Source: Paraburkholderia sabiae
GTDB lineage: Bacteria; Pseudomonadota; Gammaproteobacteria; Burkholderiales; Burkholderiaceae
Reading direction: 5' to 3'
Assembly (NCBI RefSeq): GCF_030412785.1
Contig: NZ_CP125297.1
Span: 310,001-374,000, forward strand
Length of the DNA: 64,000 nt
This document shows, in pieces, positions 1-8,948 of this stretch. A program made the position numbers and the translations under genes. The notes under the pieces are model-generated. The model had not been told where the DNA came from. It saw only the letters and a program-made list of their open reading frames with translations, and ran no database searches. Every line of letters begins with the position of its first letter. The first letter of the stretch is position 1.

Positions 1-2
1 CG

Positions 3-899
3 TACACAATGACGATCGATGGCTTTGAAGCACCTGTCGAGCTCGTAGGCACATTGAAGGTCGACGACACCGGTGTGAGCTTCGACTGGACAGGGACTTC
101 CGGCCTTTCCAAAAAAGGCATCAACGTTCCACTGAACTACACGACCGCTATGACTGCATACGCGCTCGTGTGCAGCATTGCGCCCGACCTGCCCAATAAC
201 GAGGGGGGACTATCCCTATTCCGCGTCTCGGCACCTAACACGTCGATCGTGAACGCCGAACGCCCGCATCCTGTGGCGTGCCGCCACATTATCGGCCTCC
301 TGCTTCCGGACGTAGTATTCGGATGCGTGCAGCAGTTGCTGCCGTCGTGTCCCACTCCGAGTGAAGGCGCGTCAACACAGTGGACGCTCACCTTCCGCGG
401 TGGACGTACTGACGACCCTTATGCGATCTCCATCGTTACAAACGGTGGAAGCGGCGCACGGCCGGGACTTGATGGTCTTTCGGCCACATCCTTTCCAAGC
501 AACGTGCGGGGCACGCCTACTGAGATTGTAGAAAGCTCTACCCCCTTGCTGTTCTGGAAGCGCGAGCTTAGAGAGGCGTCGGGCGGTGCAGGGCAATGGC
601 GCGGTGGTTTGGGCCAAGACATGGAAATAAGCAGCTTGGACGGTCACGACTTCACGCTGTTCGCCGCGTTCGACCGGATTGATCATCCAGCCCGTGGACG
701 CCAGGGGGGGCGAGCGGGCAGTGCGGGCGAACTATCTCTTTCGGATGGAACTTCTTTGCCAGGCAAGGGCGCGCTTGTTATCAAGGCTGAGGATCGACTT
801 GTGGTGAAGACTCCCGGAGGCGGGGGCTACGGCGCACCGGCGGATCGGGACGGCGACGCACTGACAAACGATCAACACGCCGGCTACGTGACTGAATGA
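3..899 (+). CDS. Hydantoinase B / 5-oxoprolinase family protein, C-terminal part (5' end outside window)
   Basis: About 298 codons are visible and the frame is open to the left edge, so the gene starts outside the window; the internal ATG at base 9 is not the true start. Family members (HyuB, acetone carboxylase and ATP-dependent oxoprolinase subunits) are usually 500-600 residues. The visible part carries the family's NGGSGARPGLDG stretch and the glycine-rich tail TPGGGGYG. HyuB works with HyuA in ATP-dependent opening of hydantoin or 5-oxoproline rings in the cytoplasm; the exact substrate cannot be read here. Lactam-hydrolase genes of another family follow downstream (PxpB/C/A), which supports a role in cyclic amino-acid use. 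Family assignment is firm, substrate is inference. Confidence 0.88.
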   Translation, partial: YTMTIDGFEAPVELVGTLKVDDTGVSFDWTGTSGLSKKGINVPLNYTTAMTAYALVCSIAPDLPNNEGGLSLFRVSAPNTSIVNAERPHPVACRHIIGLLLPDVVFGCVQQLLPSCPTPSEGASTQWTLTFRGGRTDDPYAISIVTNGGSGARPGLDGLSATSFPSNVRGTPTEIVESSTPLLFWKRELREASGGAGQWRGGLGQDMEISSLDGHDFTLFAAFDRIDHPARGRQGGRAGSAGELSLSDGTSLPGKGALVIKAEDRLVVKTPGGGGYGAPADRDGDALTNDQHAGYVTE

Positions 900-964
900 A
901 CGGTAATTGACCGCTGCGGCGGTCAAGCCGTAGCAAAGCTTGTATCCCGACTCTTATCCTCGCC

Positions 965-1351
965 ATGAAATCTTTATCCGAAATTGCTACACCGGACGCC
1001 CCTCAGGCCATTGGCCCCTACTCGCAAGCCGTGAAATACGGAAATCTCCTCTTCGTGTCCGGTCAGTTGCCTCTGGTACCGGAAACCGGGGCTATGGTCT
1101 CAGACGATCCAGCCGAGCAACTCGTACAGTGCCTAAAGAACATCGATGCAATTGCTCGAGCTGCCGGAGCGTCCCTCAGTGAAGCCGTGAAGACGACAAT
1201 CTTCCTGACGGATCTACGCTCGTTTCCGCACATGAATGAACGGTATGCGCAGTTCTTTGAGAAGCCTTTTCCCGCTCGTGCATGCGTTGAGGTCAGCGGA
1301 TTGCCGAAAGGAGCAAAGGTAGAGATTGAGGCAGTAATCGCTCTCGAGTAG
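965..1351 (+). CDS. RidA family enamine/imine deaminase
   Basis: 128 residues, the normal size for the Rid/YjgF/UK114 family, which hydrolyses reactive enamine/imine intermediates released by PLP enzymes and amino-acid oxidases. The key residues are in the standard places: Arg105 in PARACVEV, Glu120 in KVEIEAVI and the FVSGQLP strand, so it looks like an active RidA rather than a degenerate paralogue. It lies 65 bp after the hydantoinase B gene in the same direction and may be co-transcribed. Several PLP and imine-forming enzymes in the window could supply its substrates (inference). Confidence 0.93.
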   Translation: MKSLSEIATPDAPQAIGPYSQAVKYGNLLFVSGQLPLVPETGAMVSDDPAEQLVQCLKNIDAIARAAGASLSEAVKTTIFLTDLRSFPHMNERYAQFFEKPFPARACVEVSGLPKGAKVEIEAVIALE

Positions 1352-1604
1352 GTCAGATTCGACTTTCGTAGCGAAACCGTACTCAGCGCGGTCGTTTAGT
1401 ACTGCAACTCAACGGGTGCAAGCTACAGAGCCCGCAATCGGCGTCGAACGTTCGGAGTGAGCGGGTTTCTTCACGCGCCAAACAAAGGTGACGTGCACGA
1501 CTGTCCTCGTTGTGAGCGATCACGACGCACAGGACTTTTTTTACCCATAGCCGTTTTGAACACAAATATCAAACCTTAAAAATTGCCGCCGGAGATCAGA
1601 TTCT

Positions 1605-2741
1605 ATGAAAAGGACAGTCCTCACCGCCGCCGCATTTGGTGCCTTTAGTTGCTCAGCTTTTGCTCAGAGCAGCGTTACGCTCTATGGGATCATTGACGCA
1701 GGCATCGACTATGTCAACAACTCTGGAGGACATTCAGTCGTCCAGGCCGTCAGCGGAGTGAATCAGGGTAGTCGCTGGGGTTTGCGTGGCGCGGAAGATA
1801 TCGGCGGCGGAACGAAGGTCACATTCCAGTTGGAAAATGGCTTCAACGTATTTAACGGAAAGTTAGGCCAAGGCGGCCTAGAGTTCGGACGACAGGCTTG
1901 GGTCGGTCTCACCAACCCGAAGTACGGTACATTCACGGTCGGTCGCATGTACGACCCGCTGGTGGACGTGATCCAACAGACAACTCTGAACGGTCAAGCT
2001 GGGTCATTTTTCTCCCATCCCAGCGATTTCGATAACACCGACAACGGGTTTCGGATCAATAACGCGGTGAAATACGTCAGCCCGCGATGGGGAGGGTTCG
2101 CAGCCGAGGGCATGTATGCGTTTGGAGGCGTCGCGGGACATTTCGGTCAGAACAGTTCCGTTGGCGCCGGCGCAAGCTATGTCTACGGCCCCTTCTATCT
2201 CGGTGCGGCATATTTCTTCGCAAAAAATCCGGCTACCCAGTTTCCGGATGGGAACTTCCAGGCAAGCTCGCCTACTACCCCGAACTCATCAACAACCGGG
2301 ATCATGGGCTTCGTTGGAGCGCCCTCGAACATGCAGACTATTGCAGTCGGCGGCACGTTTACGTTCCTCGATACAAGTCAAGTTGGTGTTAATTTCACTA
2401 ACACGCGATTTGATGACGCGAACGGAATTTCCGGCAATCTTGCTCGTTTCAACAACTACGAAGTCTGGGCAAAGTATTTCATGACGCCGTCGCTCATGCT
2501 TGCCGGCGGCTACACGTTCACCGACGGCACTGTGAACAATGGCGGTGCGAATCCTCGCTATAGCCAAGTCAATGCGATAGTCGACTACTTCCTTTCTAAG
2601 CGGACCGATGTGTACATTATGGGCGTCTATCAGCACGCCTCCGGCGGCGCCCTCGCGGCAATCTATCAGAACGCTGCTGGCACTCAGTCGACCACAAATG
2701 TACAGGTAGTCGGTCGAGTAGGCATTCGTCACAAGTTCTAG
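1605..2741 (+). CDS. Gram-negative porin (OmpC-like, Burkholderiaceae type)
   Basis: 378 residues with a signal peptide of about 20 residues ending SAFA before QSSVTLYG, the usual mature start of beta-proteobacterial trimeric porins, and a C-terminal GIRHKF strand whose final Phe is the outer-membrane assembly signal. The GSRWGLRGAEDIGGG loop and the GRQ/GRMYDP region are typical. It should form a diffusion channel in the outer membrane. It sits between RidA and the PxpB/PxpC operon with 253 bp upstream and 167 bp downstream, so it probably has its own promoter, and may serve uptake of the compound handled by the flanking genes (inference). Confidence 0.95.
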   Translation: MKRTVLTAAAFGAFSCSAFAQSSVTLYGIIDAGIDYVNNSGGHSVVQAVSGVNQGSRWGLRGAEDIGGGTKVTFQLENGFNVFNGKLGQGGLEFGRQAWVGLTNPKYGTFTVGRMYDPLVDVIQQTTLNGQAGSFFSHPSDFDNTDNGFRINNAVKYVSPRWGGFAAEGMYAFGGVAGHFGQNSSVGAGASYVYGPFYLGAAYFFAKNPATQFPDGNFQASSPTTPNSSTTGIMGFVGAPSNMQTIAVGGTFTFLDTSQVGVNFTNTRFDDANGISGNLARFNNYEVWAKYFMTPSLMLAGGYTFTDGTVNNGGANPRYSQVNAIVDYFLSKRTDVYIMGVYQHASGGALAAIYQNAAGTQSTTNVQVVGRVGIRHKF

Positions 2742-2908
2742 AGGCATGGGGCGATGCCGGTACTAAGCTAGGCCCGGCGTCGCTAGCGACTTGGCAGTGA
2801 CGAAACCGTTCATATAGAAGGCAAATAGTTGATTCGATACGCCGCTTAACAGTCGCCGCTCAGCGGCCGAAGCGCGTTCTTTAGCGCCGTGCACCACAGA
2901 GAGATTCA

Positions 2909-3637
2909 ATGGCCACAGTTGATCGACTCGACGATTCCATCGTTGACTCAGAACAAGCTCTTCCGCTCAATGTTCCCTTGCGAATATCGAGCGCCGGTGT
3001 GGGAGGAATTCTTCTCGATCCGTCGAAGGAATCGTACGACAGCGATGTTCAGTCGCGGCTCGTATGGTTGGCAGAGCGCTTGCGCGGCTCAGATATGCGA
3101 ACCCGCGCCATTCGACAAGCGATTCTTGGCGTCAACAACCTGCTGGTTCTTTTCGACCCTCTCGAACTTGCGCCTCAGGATGCGCGAGAACTAACGTTGG
3201 ACCTCTGGCAGCGGGCGGAGCACAGCGAGAAGACACAAAAGACCTTCGAATTCGACGTGGATTACGGGGGAGAAGGTGGGCCAGATCTCGTCACAACTGC
3301 TGACGGGCTCGGCATGACGGTCGCGGAGTTGATTCGTTCCCATAGTGAGGCTACTTACACCGTGTCATGCATTGGCTCAATGCCGGGGTTTCCGTACATG
3401 ACCGGGCTGCCGAACGCCCTGCAAACCAAACGCCGCGCGAATCCTCGGATGAGCCTCGCTTGCGGCTCAGTCATCATCGCGGGTGCGCAGGCCGCGATTC
3501 TGCCAATGACAGCACCGTGCGGATGGCATGCACTTGGGAGATCGGAGCGGGCAATCTTTGATTCCCACTCTAGTCAGCCCTGTCTCCTAAGTGCTGGCGA
3601 TTTGGTTCGATTCAATGTTCGCAAGGTCCTCTCATGA
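2909..3637 (+). CDS. 5-oxoprolinase subunit B-like protein (PxpB/KipI, allophanate hydrolase subunit 1 family)
   Basis: 242 residues. The core motif SMPGFPYMTGL near residue 160 and the following PRMS.. / ..GSV region match the KipI/PxpB (DUF213, carboxyltransferase domain C-D) family. With PxpC and PxpA such proteins form the ATP-dependent 5-oxoprolinase; the same fold is used by urea carboxylase and allophanate hydrolase. The stop codon overlaps the start of the next gene (ATGA), showing translational coupling. Biotin carboxylase and carrier genes directly downstream raise the alternative that this pair forms the carboxyltransferase half of a biotin-dependent enzyme. The N-terminus is somewhat longer than Bacillus KipI. 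Confidence 0.88.
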   Translation: MATVDRLDDSIVDSEQALPLNVPLRISSAGVGGILLDPSKESYDSDVQSRLVWLAERLRGSDMRTRAIRQAILGVNNLLVLFDPLELAPQDARELTLDLWQRAEHSEKTQKTFEFDVDYGGEGGPDLVTTADGLGMTVAELIRSHSEATYTVSCIGSMPGFPYMTGLPNALQTKRRANPRMSLACGSVIIAGAQAAILPMTAPCGWHALGRSERAIFDSHSSQPCLLSAGDLVRFNVRKVLS

Positions 3638-4626
3638 TTGAAGTGAAAAGTAACGGGGCATTGAACTTGGTCGTCGATGCGGGCCGGATGGAGTGTATGC
3701 CAATGGGCGTAAGTATAGGCGGGCCGCTTGACGCATTGTCATGCAGGCTCGCCAACATTATGGTCGGAAACACACAGGACGCGGCCGCGATAGAAATCGG
3801 CATTTTTCCTTTCCGAGTCGAATTTCAGATCGACGCGCTCATTGCGGTCACCGGGGCACCAGGCGCGGCGAAAGTGGGCAGTAGATCGCTCGCGCCGTAC
3901 TGGTGCCGATGGGTCTCTGCGGGCGATACCTTATCGATCGAGCCGCCGGCGAAAGGAGGGCGGACCTATATAGGGGTCGCAGGTGGCATCGCTGTCTCGG
4001 AAGTGCTGGGCTCAAGATCAACTGACCTGCGGGCTGGTATCGGCGGTATGAACGGCCGGGGGCTGAAGCGCGGTGATGTGCTGCCTGTCGGAAAATCATT
4101 GAACAGTCCAAACAGGGGGAGCCATGGAAACGGAACCGACTTTGGTATCGCGCCCCAAGCAGTGAAGAATCTGTTCTCGGAGCTCTCTGGTAACACCGTT
4201 CAGTTGCGATGCGTTGCTGCCGCAGAGCATAAAGACTTTTCCTATGAGGCGACGCAGAGGTTTATGCACGAACCCTATACGGTCCGTCCTGAATCGAACC
4301 GTATGGGTTATCGACTTGAGGGGGAGCGCCTCGATCTCGTTGTGCAAAGGGAGCTTTTTTCGCATGGGATTGTCCCGGGTACCGTGCAGGTTCCGCCCTC
4401 AGGACAGCCGATCATCCAACTAGCAGACGCGAACACTTGTGGGGGATATCCGAAGATCGCAACAGTAATCGAAGCCGACCTATGGAAGCTCGGACAAGTT
4501 TGTGCGGGGATGCATCTGCATTTCAAAATGCTAGGCGAAGACGACGCGTTGGCTGCGCTCCGCGATGACCATATGGAAGTCCTTTCGCTTCGTCGAGACA
4601 TCGAATTGATGGCCGGCAGGTTTTGA
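3634..4626 (+). CDS. 5-oxoprolinase subunit C-like / biotin-dependent carboxyltransferase family protein (PxpC/KipA)
   Basis: 330 residues, normal for the KipA/PxpC (allophanate hydrolase subunit 2) family. Typical features are the start VDAGRMECMPMGVSIGGPLD, the internal GVAGGI segment, and the C-terminal ESNRMGYRLEG and GTVQVPPSGQPI blocks. It overlaps the PxpB-like gene by 4 bases and is followed after 90 bp by the biotin carrier gene. Family function is firm in outline (partner of PxpB in lactam opening, or carboxyltransferase); which reaction is used here is open because the operon also carries AccB/AccC-type proteins. Confidence 0.9.
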   Translation: MIEVKSNGALNLVVDAGRMECMPMGVSIGGPLDALSCRLANIMVGNTQDAAAIEIGIFPFRVEFQIDALIAVTGAPGAAKVGSRSLAPYWCRWVSAGDTLSIEPPAKGGRTYIGVAGGIAVSEVLGSRSTDLRAGIGGMNGRGLKRGDVLPVGKSLNSPNRGSHGNGTDFGIAPQAVKNLFSELSGNTVQLRCVAAAEHKDFSYEATQRFMHEPYTVRPESNRMGYRLEGERLDLVVQRELFSHGIVPGTVQVPPSGQPIIQLADANTCGGYPKIATVIEADLWKLGQVCAGMHLHFKMLGEDDALAALRDDHMEVLSLRRDIELMAGRF

Positions 4627-4716
4627 AGATTAGTGGATGCCGGCGGACGCGATGGTGATCGCGCTCTGCTCGAGCACCACACCAGCGACTGATTTCAACT
4701 GAAGAGGTTCGATGCT

Positions 4717-5199
4717 GTGCCTGACGATAAGTCTGAACGTACCCTACTCATTAAGCAGGTCGCCGAGTTGTTCGATATTTCGGGCGCTACTGATCTCGAA
4801 TTCCAAGGTGGCGGTTTTAGCCTAAGACTTAAGCGCGGAGGAAGCACTTCGCCCAGTGTCGAACTATCGACTACGGGCGCGCGACTCATCGACGCTACGG
4901 GCAAGTCCAGCGATGCGGCGAAGTCGGTACAACCGCCGATCGCAAATAAGGAACTGCACACGATCGTCTCTGGGATGGCTGGTACGTTCTTTAGATCGCC
5001 AAGCCCGGAAAAAGATCCGTTTGTCGCATTGGGGGATACGGTCAGCATCGGCCAGACCATCTGCCTGGTTGAAGCGATGAAAATGCTGAACGAAATCGAG
5101 GCGGACCGGCAGGGGATCATCGTCGAAATACTGCCGGACGATGGAGCAACAATTGGTGCAGGAGCACCTCTTTTCGTTATCGAGGTGGGCAATGTTTGA
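4717..5199 (+). CDS. Biotin carboxyl carrier protein (AccB-like)
   Basis: 160 residues. A helical N-terminal part (residues 1-40), a variable linker and a C-terminal biotinyl domain from about residue 80 with the biotin attachment motif EAMKM, modified lysine Lys122. The start is GTG at 4717. The stop overlaps the next start by 8 bases (ATGTTTGA), so carrier and carboxylase are translationally coupled. This looks like an accessory AccB serving the neighbouring carboxylase rather than housekeeping acetyl-CoA carboxylase, since it sits in a PxpB/PxpC operon (inference). Confidence 0.93.
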   Translation: MPDDKSERTLLIKQVAELFDISGATDLEFQGGGFSLRLKRGGSTSPSVELSTTGARLIDATGKSSDAAKSVQPPIANKELHTIVSGMAGTFFRSPSPEKDPFVALGDTVSIGQTICLVEAMKMLNEIEADRQGIIVEILPDDGATIGAGAPLFVIEVGNV

Positions 5200-6556
5200 C
5201 AGCGTAATGATTGCCAATCGCGGTGAGATTGCGCTTCGTATCCTTCGTGCGTGCCGTGAACTGGGGTTGAAGGTCATCGCTGCGCATTCCGAAGCGGATG
5301 CTTCCCTACGCCACGTGCAGCTAGCAGATGAAAAAATCTGTATCGGGCCGGCCGCCGCACGCGGAAGCTATTTGAACACTACAGAGCTTCTAGTCGCTGC
5401 AAGGCTCACCGGAGCCAGGGCGATACATCCCGGATACGGCTTCCTATCCGAAAACGGCGACTTTGCTGAAGCGGTGGAGAACGAGGGCTTGGTTTTCATC
5501 GGCCCAAGGGCTGCCTCTATTCGTCGCATGGGAGACAAGGTCCAAGCTAAACAAGCAATGAGAGAGGCAGGGGTTCCTTGTGTGCCGGGGTCCGACGGTG
5601 CGCTTCCTGACGATGACCAAGAGGTCATCCGTATTGCGCAGCGGGTCGGTTATCCACTGATCATCAAAGCAGCCGGCGGCGGTGGCGGTAAAGGCATGCG
5701 CGTTGTCCGGAACGAGGGCGACTTGCTCGCCTCGGTCTCGCTTACGAGGCAGGAAGCAGATCGCGCGTTCCGGAATGCAGCTGTATATATGGAGCGGTTC
5801 TTAGAACATCCGCGCCATGTGGAAATTCAAATTCTCGCCGATGAACACAGAAATGCCGTTTGGTTAGGTGAGCGGGACTGCTCACTTCAGCGCCGCCACC
5901 AAAAGGTGATCGAAGAATCTCCGGCACCAGGAATACCACGGCAGGCCATCGCAGAGATAGGGCAGAGGTGCGTTGAGGCATGTTTGCACATTGGTTACCG
6001 GGGAGCGGGCACTTTTGAGTTTCTTTATGAAAATGGCGAGTTTGCCTTCATCGAAATGAACACCCGCGTCCAGGTCGAGCATCCTGTGACCGAGCTTACG
6101 TGCGGTGTGGACATCGTTGTGGAACAGCTTCGAATAGCGATGGGATTTCCCTTATCGGTTTGCCAAGATGACGTAACGTTCCGTGGACATGCGATCGAGT
6201 GCCGAATCAATGCCGAGAACGCGCGGACGTTCATGCCGTCTCCCGGGACGGTCACGGCATGGCTTCCGCCTGGAGGCCCAGGAATTCGAGTCGACTCCCA
6301 CATGTATGCGGGATACGAGGTGCCGTCGCACTACGACTCGCTGATCGCGAAAGTCATTTCCTTTGGGGATGATCGCGAGCAAGCGATCGCGCGGATGAAG
6401 CAGGCACTCAGTGAAATCGTAATTGACGGCGTGGAGTCCAACGTACCGCTTCACCGAGAGGTGCTAGAGCTGCGAGAAGTGGCTGCCGGTGGCTTCACCA
6501 TCCACTTTCTTGAGAGTTGGCTTTCCACGCGTCAAACGAAGGGAGCCACGCAATGA
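5192..6556 (+). CDS. Biotin carboxylase (AccC-like)
   Basis: 454 residues from ATG 5192, chosen over an in-frame upstream ATG at 5141 because [14 protein letters not shown] is the family's normal N-terminus and GAGGTGGG lies just upstream. It has the ATP-grasp glycine loop ([11 protein letters not shown]) and the catalytic block [14 protein letters not shown]. It uses ATP and bicarbonate to carboxylate biotin on the carrier. Encoded between two carrier-type genes in an operon with PxpB/PxpC homologues, so the acceptor is probably a small lactam or urea-like compound (inference). It is an extra copy relative to the housekeeping accBC expected elsewhere. Confidence 0.93.
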   Translation: MFDSVMIANRGEIALRILRACRELGLKVIAAHSEADASLRHVQLADEKICIGPAAARGSYLNTTELLVAARLTGARAIHPGYGFLSENGDFAEAVENEGLVFIGPRAASIRRMGDKVQAKQAMREAGVPCVPGSDGALPDDDQEVIRIAQRVGYPLIIKAAGGGGGKGMRVVRNEGDLLASVSLTRQEADRAFRNAAVYMERFLEHPRHVEIQILADEHRNAVWLGERDCSLQRRHQKVIEESPAPGIPRQAIAEIGQRCVEACLHIGYRGAGTFEFLYENGEFAFIEMNTRVQVEHPVTELTCGVDIVVEQLRIAMGFPLSVCQDDVTFRGHAIECRINAENARTFMPSPGTVTAWLPPGGPGIRVDSHMYAGYEVPSHYDSLIAKVISFGDDREQAIARMKQALSEIVIDGVESNVPLHREVLELREVAAGGFTIHFLESWLSTRQTKGATQ

Positions 6557-6978
6557 TGGACGTTCTTGAAAAGCTGTCCGGCGCGTTTAAGGATTCAGAC
6601 TGCTCGGAGCTCGACTACTGCGATGACAAAATACGTTTCATATTACGTCGGTTACCTACCCAGTTTCCTCACGCGTTAGTCGCGGAAGAGGTCGTAGCTT
6701 CAGCCAACCGTCGCGAGGTTGAAAAGCCGGAAACGAAAATCATCCGTGCAAAAGCTTCGGGGTGTTTCAGTAGTGCTCATCCGCTTACGGGTGCGCCGGC
6801 GACAGCGCCGGGCGAGGAGGTGAAAGCCGGCGACACGGTAGGTTACCTGGTAGTTGGGGAAGCTTTGAGCCGTGTCGCATCACCGGCAGCTGGAGTTGTA
6901 GTTTCTTTCGACGTGCAACATGGGCAGCTTGTCGGTTTCGGAGAAGCTGTTGCACGCGTAGCCCCATGTCCAACCTGA
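6553..6978 (+). CDS. Biotinyl/lipoyl-domain protein without the biotinylated lysine
   Basis: 141 residues from ATG 6553, overlapping the biotin carboxylase stop (ATGA). The C-terminal half aligns by eye with the biotinyl domain of the upstream carrier: a conserved beta-strand start, the GDTVGYLV turn and the return strand [11 protein letters not shown]. Where the carrier has EAMKM this protein has EALSR, so the modifiable lysine is missing. The N-terminal third is AccB-like in length. It may be a structural or regulatory subunit, a docking partner for the carboxylase, or a decaying duplicate. Intact frame and tight coupling argue for a used protein (inference). Confidence 0.8.
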   Translation: MMDVLEKLSGAFKDSDCSELDYCDDKIRFILRRLPTQFPHALVAEEVVASANRREVEKPETKIIRAKASGCFSSAHPLTGAPATAPGEEVKAGDTVGYLVVGEALSRVASPAAGVVVSFDVQHGQLVGFGEAVARVAPCPT

Positions 6979-7006
6979 AACATCCCTGCGCAGTATTCGG
7001 AATTAC

Positions 7007-7755
7007 ATGCAAATTGATTTGAACGCTGATCTTGGCGAAGGTTACTCCACCGATGCGGCTCTGCTTGACCTCGTCAGCTCCGCGAACATCGCGTACGGCT
7101 GGCATGCAGGGAGCGCAACGGCGATGCGCGAGTGCGTACGCGGGGCGGTGGAAAGAGGCGTCGCGCTGGGCGCGCACCCGAGCTTCAACGATCTCGCACA
7201 CTTTGGTCGCAAGGAAATGCATCTCCCGCCGGACGAGATATACGCGGACGTGCTGTATCAACTGGGCGCGTTGTCGGCAATTGCGGAGGCGGAAGGCGGG
7301 CACGTCGCGCACGTGAAGCCGCACGGCGCGCTGTACAACCAAGCTGCAAATACGCACGAGATTGCGGATGCCATTGTGTCCGCAGTTCGTGACTTCGATC
7401 CTTCGCTGTTAATTTTCGGCCTGGCCAACAGCGGCTTGGTCGACGCCACGCGCCGAGCTGGACTCGTCGCGGTGGAAGAAGTGTTTGCGGATCGCGGGTA
7501 TCGCTCGGATGGATCGCTAGTGCGCGCACGGAAGCGGGGGCCTTGCTCAGCGACGAAGATGTCGTATTGCACCGTACACTCGCGATGATCCTTGAGCGAC
7601 GCGTGCAGGCGGTAACCGGCGAATGGGTTCCGCTAAATGCGCAGACCATCTGCCTGCACGGTGATGGTCCCCACGCTCTAGCCTTCGCCCGACGGGTTCG
7701 CAGCGCTCTTGCAGCGGCCGGCATTGACGTCGATTCAGCCTCAAGTTGTCCCTGA
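7007..7755 (+). pseudogene. 5-oxoprolinase subunit A-like protein (PxpA, LamB/YcsF family) with one-base frameshift
   Basis: The N-terminal frame (from ATG 7007) begins [13 protein letters not shown], the hallmark of LamB/YcsF proteins, and includes GAHPSFNDL and KPHGALYN. After codon GTG at 7520 the family sequence continues in the next frame (from GCG 7522: [14 protein letters not shown]) to the stop at 7755. Restoring one G near 7522 gives a 249-residue protein, the normal length. PxpA is needed with PxpB/C for ATP-dependent 5-oxoproline hydrolysis. Either the gene is inactivated or the base is a sequencing or assembly error; the absence of other damage favours the latter or a very recent mutation. 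Confidence 0.88.
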
Positions 7756-7899
7756 CACCATGCTACTGGTGCTATCCAGCTGGAAGCGCTGTCGACGAAT
7801 TAGACGTCGCCGGCATCCGTTGGCCGGTGCCAATCGGACCCTGGGAAACCGACATTCAAGAGGTGCTCACGTGGGTTGAATGCACTCATTCGCCGCCAC

Positions 7900-8829
7900 C
7901 TAAGGAAGTAGCTCCTCGGCATATGGCAGCTCGCGGACGCTGCGAATCGCTTCTTCACGCATATATGCAACGAAGGCCTCCGCGATTCTGGTGCGTGCGT
8001 GGGTAGCCGTCCACAGGAGGCGGCTCTCGAACGGCACATGTGGTTCGAAGCGCCGCATGACGATAGGCAAATGCTTAACCTGTGTCGCAAGGATTGGGTT
8101 GACTATGGCTACGCCGAGCCCTCTCGCTACAAGCGCGCAAAGCGTTTCGGCGTACTGCGTCTCGACCTGCACGAGGGGATGGACGTTCGCGTCGGCAAAC
8201 ATTTGGTCGATGACATGACGGGTGCTGTCCTCTAACGCCAAGGAGAGGAACGCCTCCTCGTGCAGGTCTTTCGCATGGATCGGGCGCTTCAGGCGTGCCA
8301 GTCTGTGTTCCGATGGTGCGGCTAGTACCCCTGCCGGCGCGAGGAACGTTTCTTCTTCGACTCCGAGAAAGCCGCTTTTCGGTCCGGCAATGCCGACGTC
8401 GCATCGGCCGCCGGCAGCCCATTCGTACACCGTCGCCGAAGGTCGAATTTGTAGGGAGACGGTCACCTCTGGGTAGGCTTCTTTGAAGCGCTGAAGAGCT
8501 GCCGGTACTACACCGTTGGCGAATACGTGCATGCATGCGATGCGAAGTCGACCGGTTCCAAAGTTCCTTATGTCTTGAGCGATGCGGCGCAGTTGGTCGA
8601 CGCCGACAAATCTCCGCTCGACTTCGCGCAGAAAAGCGGCTCCTTCGGCTGTCAGGCGAGCCGGACCATGACCCCGTTCGAAAAGCGCAAAGCCGATGCT
8701 GGCTTCAAGTCGTCCAATCGCCCTCGTGAGAGCCGGCTGAGTGATGCCGAGCGCTTCGGCCCCACGCGTAAACCCGCCATGGATAGCGGCCGACCGGAAC
8801 GCTTCAATCTGTCTAGCTTCCACAGACAT
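7900..8829 (-). CDS. LysR-type transcriptional regulator
   Basis: 309 residues. N-terminal winged helix-turn-helix at about residues 5-62 (AFRSAAIHGGFTRGAEALGITQPALTRAI in outline) and a periplasmic-binding-protein-like effector domain behind it. Divergent from the PLP-enzyme/ABC-transporter operon starting at 8949, with 119 bp between, the usual layout for a LysR gene and its target operon. The gap holds a 7-bp palindrome at 8883-8903. The inducer is unknown. It is convergent with the PxpA-like gene. Confidence 0.93.
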   Translation of the reverse strand: MSVEARQIEAFRSAAIHGGFTRGAEALGITQPALTRAIGRLEASIGFALFERGHGPARLTAEGAAFLREVERRFVGVDQLRRIAQDIRNFGTGRLRIACMHVFANGVVPAALQRFKEAYPEVTVSLQIRPSATVYEWAAGGRCDVGIAGPKSGFLGVEEETFLAPAGVLAAPSEHRLARLKRPIHAKDLHEEAFLSLALEDSTRHVIDQMFADANVHPLVQVETQYAETLCALVARGLGVAIVNPILATQVKHLPIVMRRFEPHVPFESRLLWTATHARTRIAEAFVAYMREEAIRSVRELPYAEELLP

Positions 8830-8882
8830 TACCTCAAAGCATGGAGTTCATTTTTGGCTGCATTAGACAGAATATCACTGCT

Positions 8883-8903
8883 CGTGAGGAAATAGGCCTC
8901 ACG
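8883..8903. promoter_or_regulatory. Inverted repeat in the LysR/PLP-enzyme divergent promoter
   Basis: CGTGAGG (8883-8889) and CCTCACG (8897-8903) form a perfect 7-bp inverted repeat with a 7-nt centre, 45 bp before the PLP-enzyme start. It could be an operator or a hairpin in the 5' leader of the right-hand operon. No clear T-N11-A LysR box was assigned. Confidence 0.35.
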
Positions 8904-8948
8904 GAGCAACTCCACGTCCAACCGGACGCGAACAGCAGGGGAAATTTG

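Noticed and set aside
2753..2781. Hairpin GATGCCGG / CCGGCGTC after the first porin as terminator
   Set aside because: Long loop, one wobble pair and no T-run; too weak to call.
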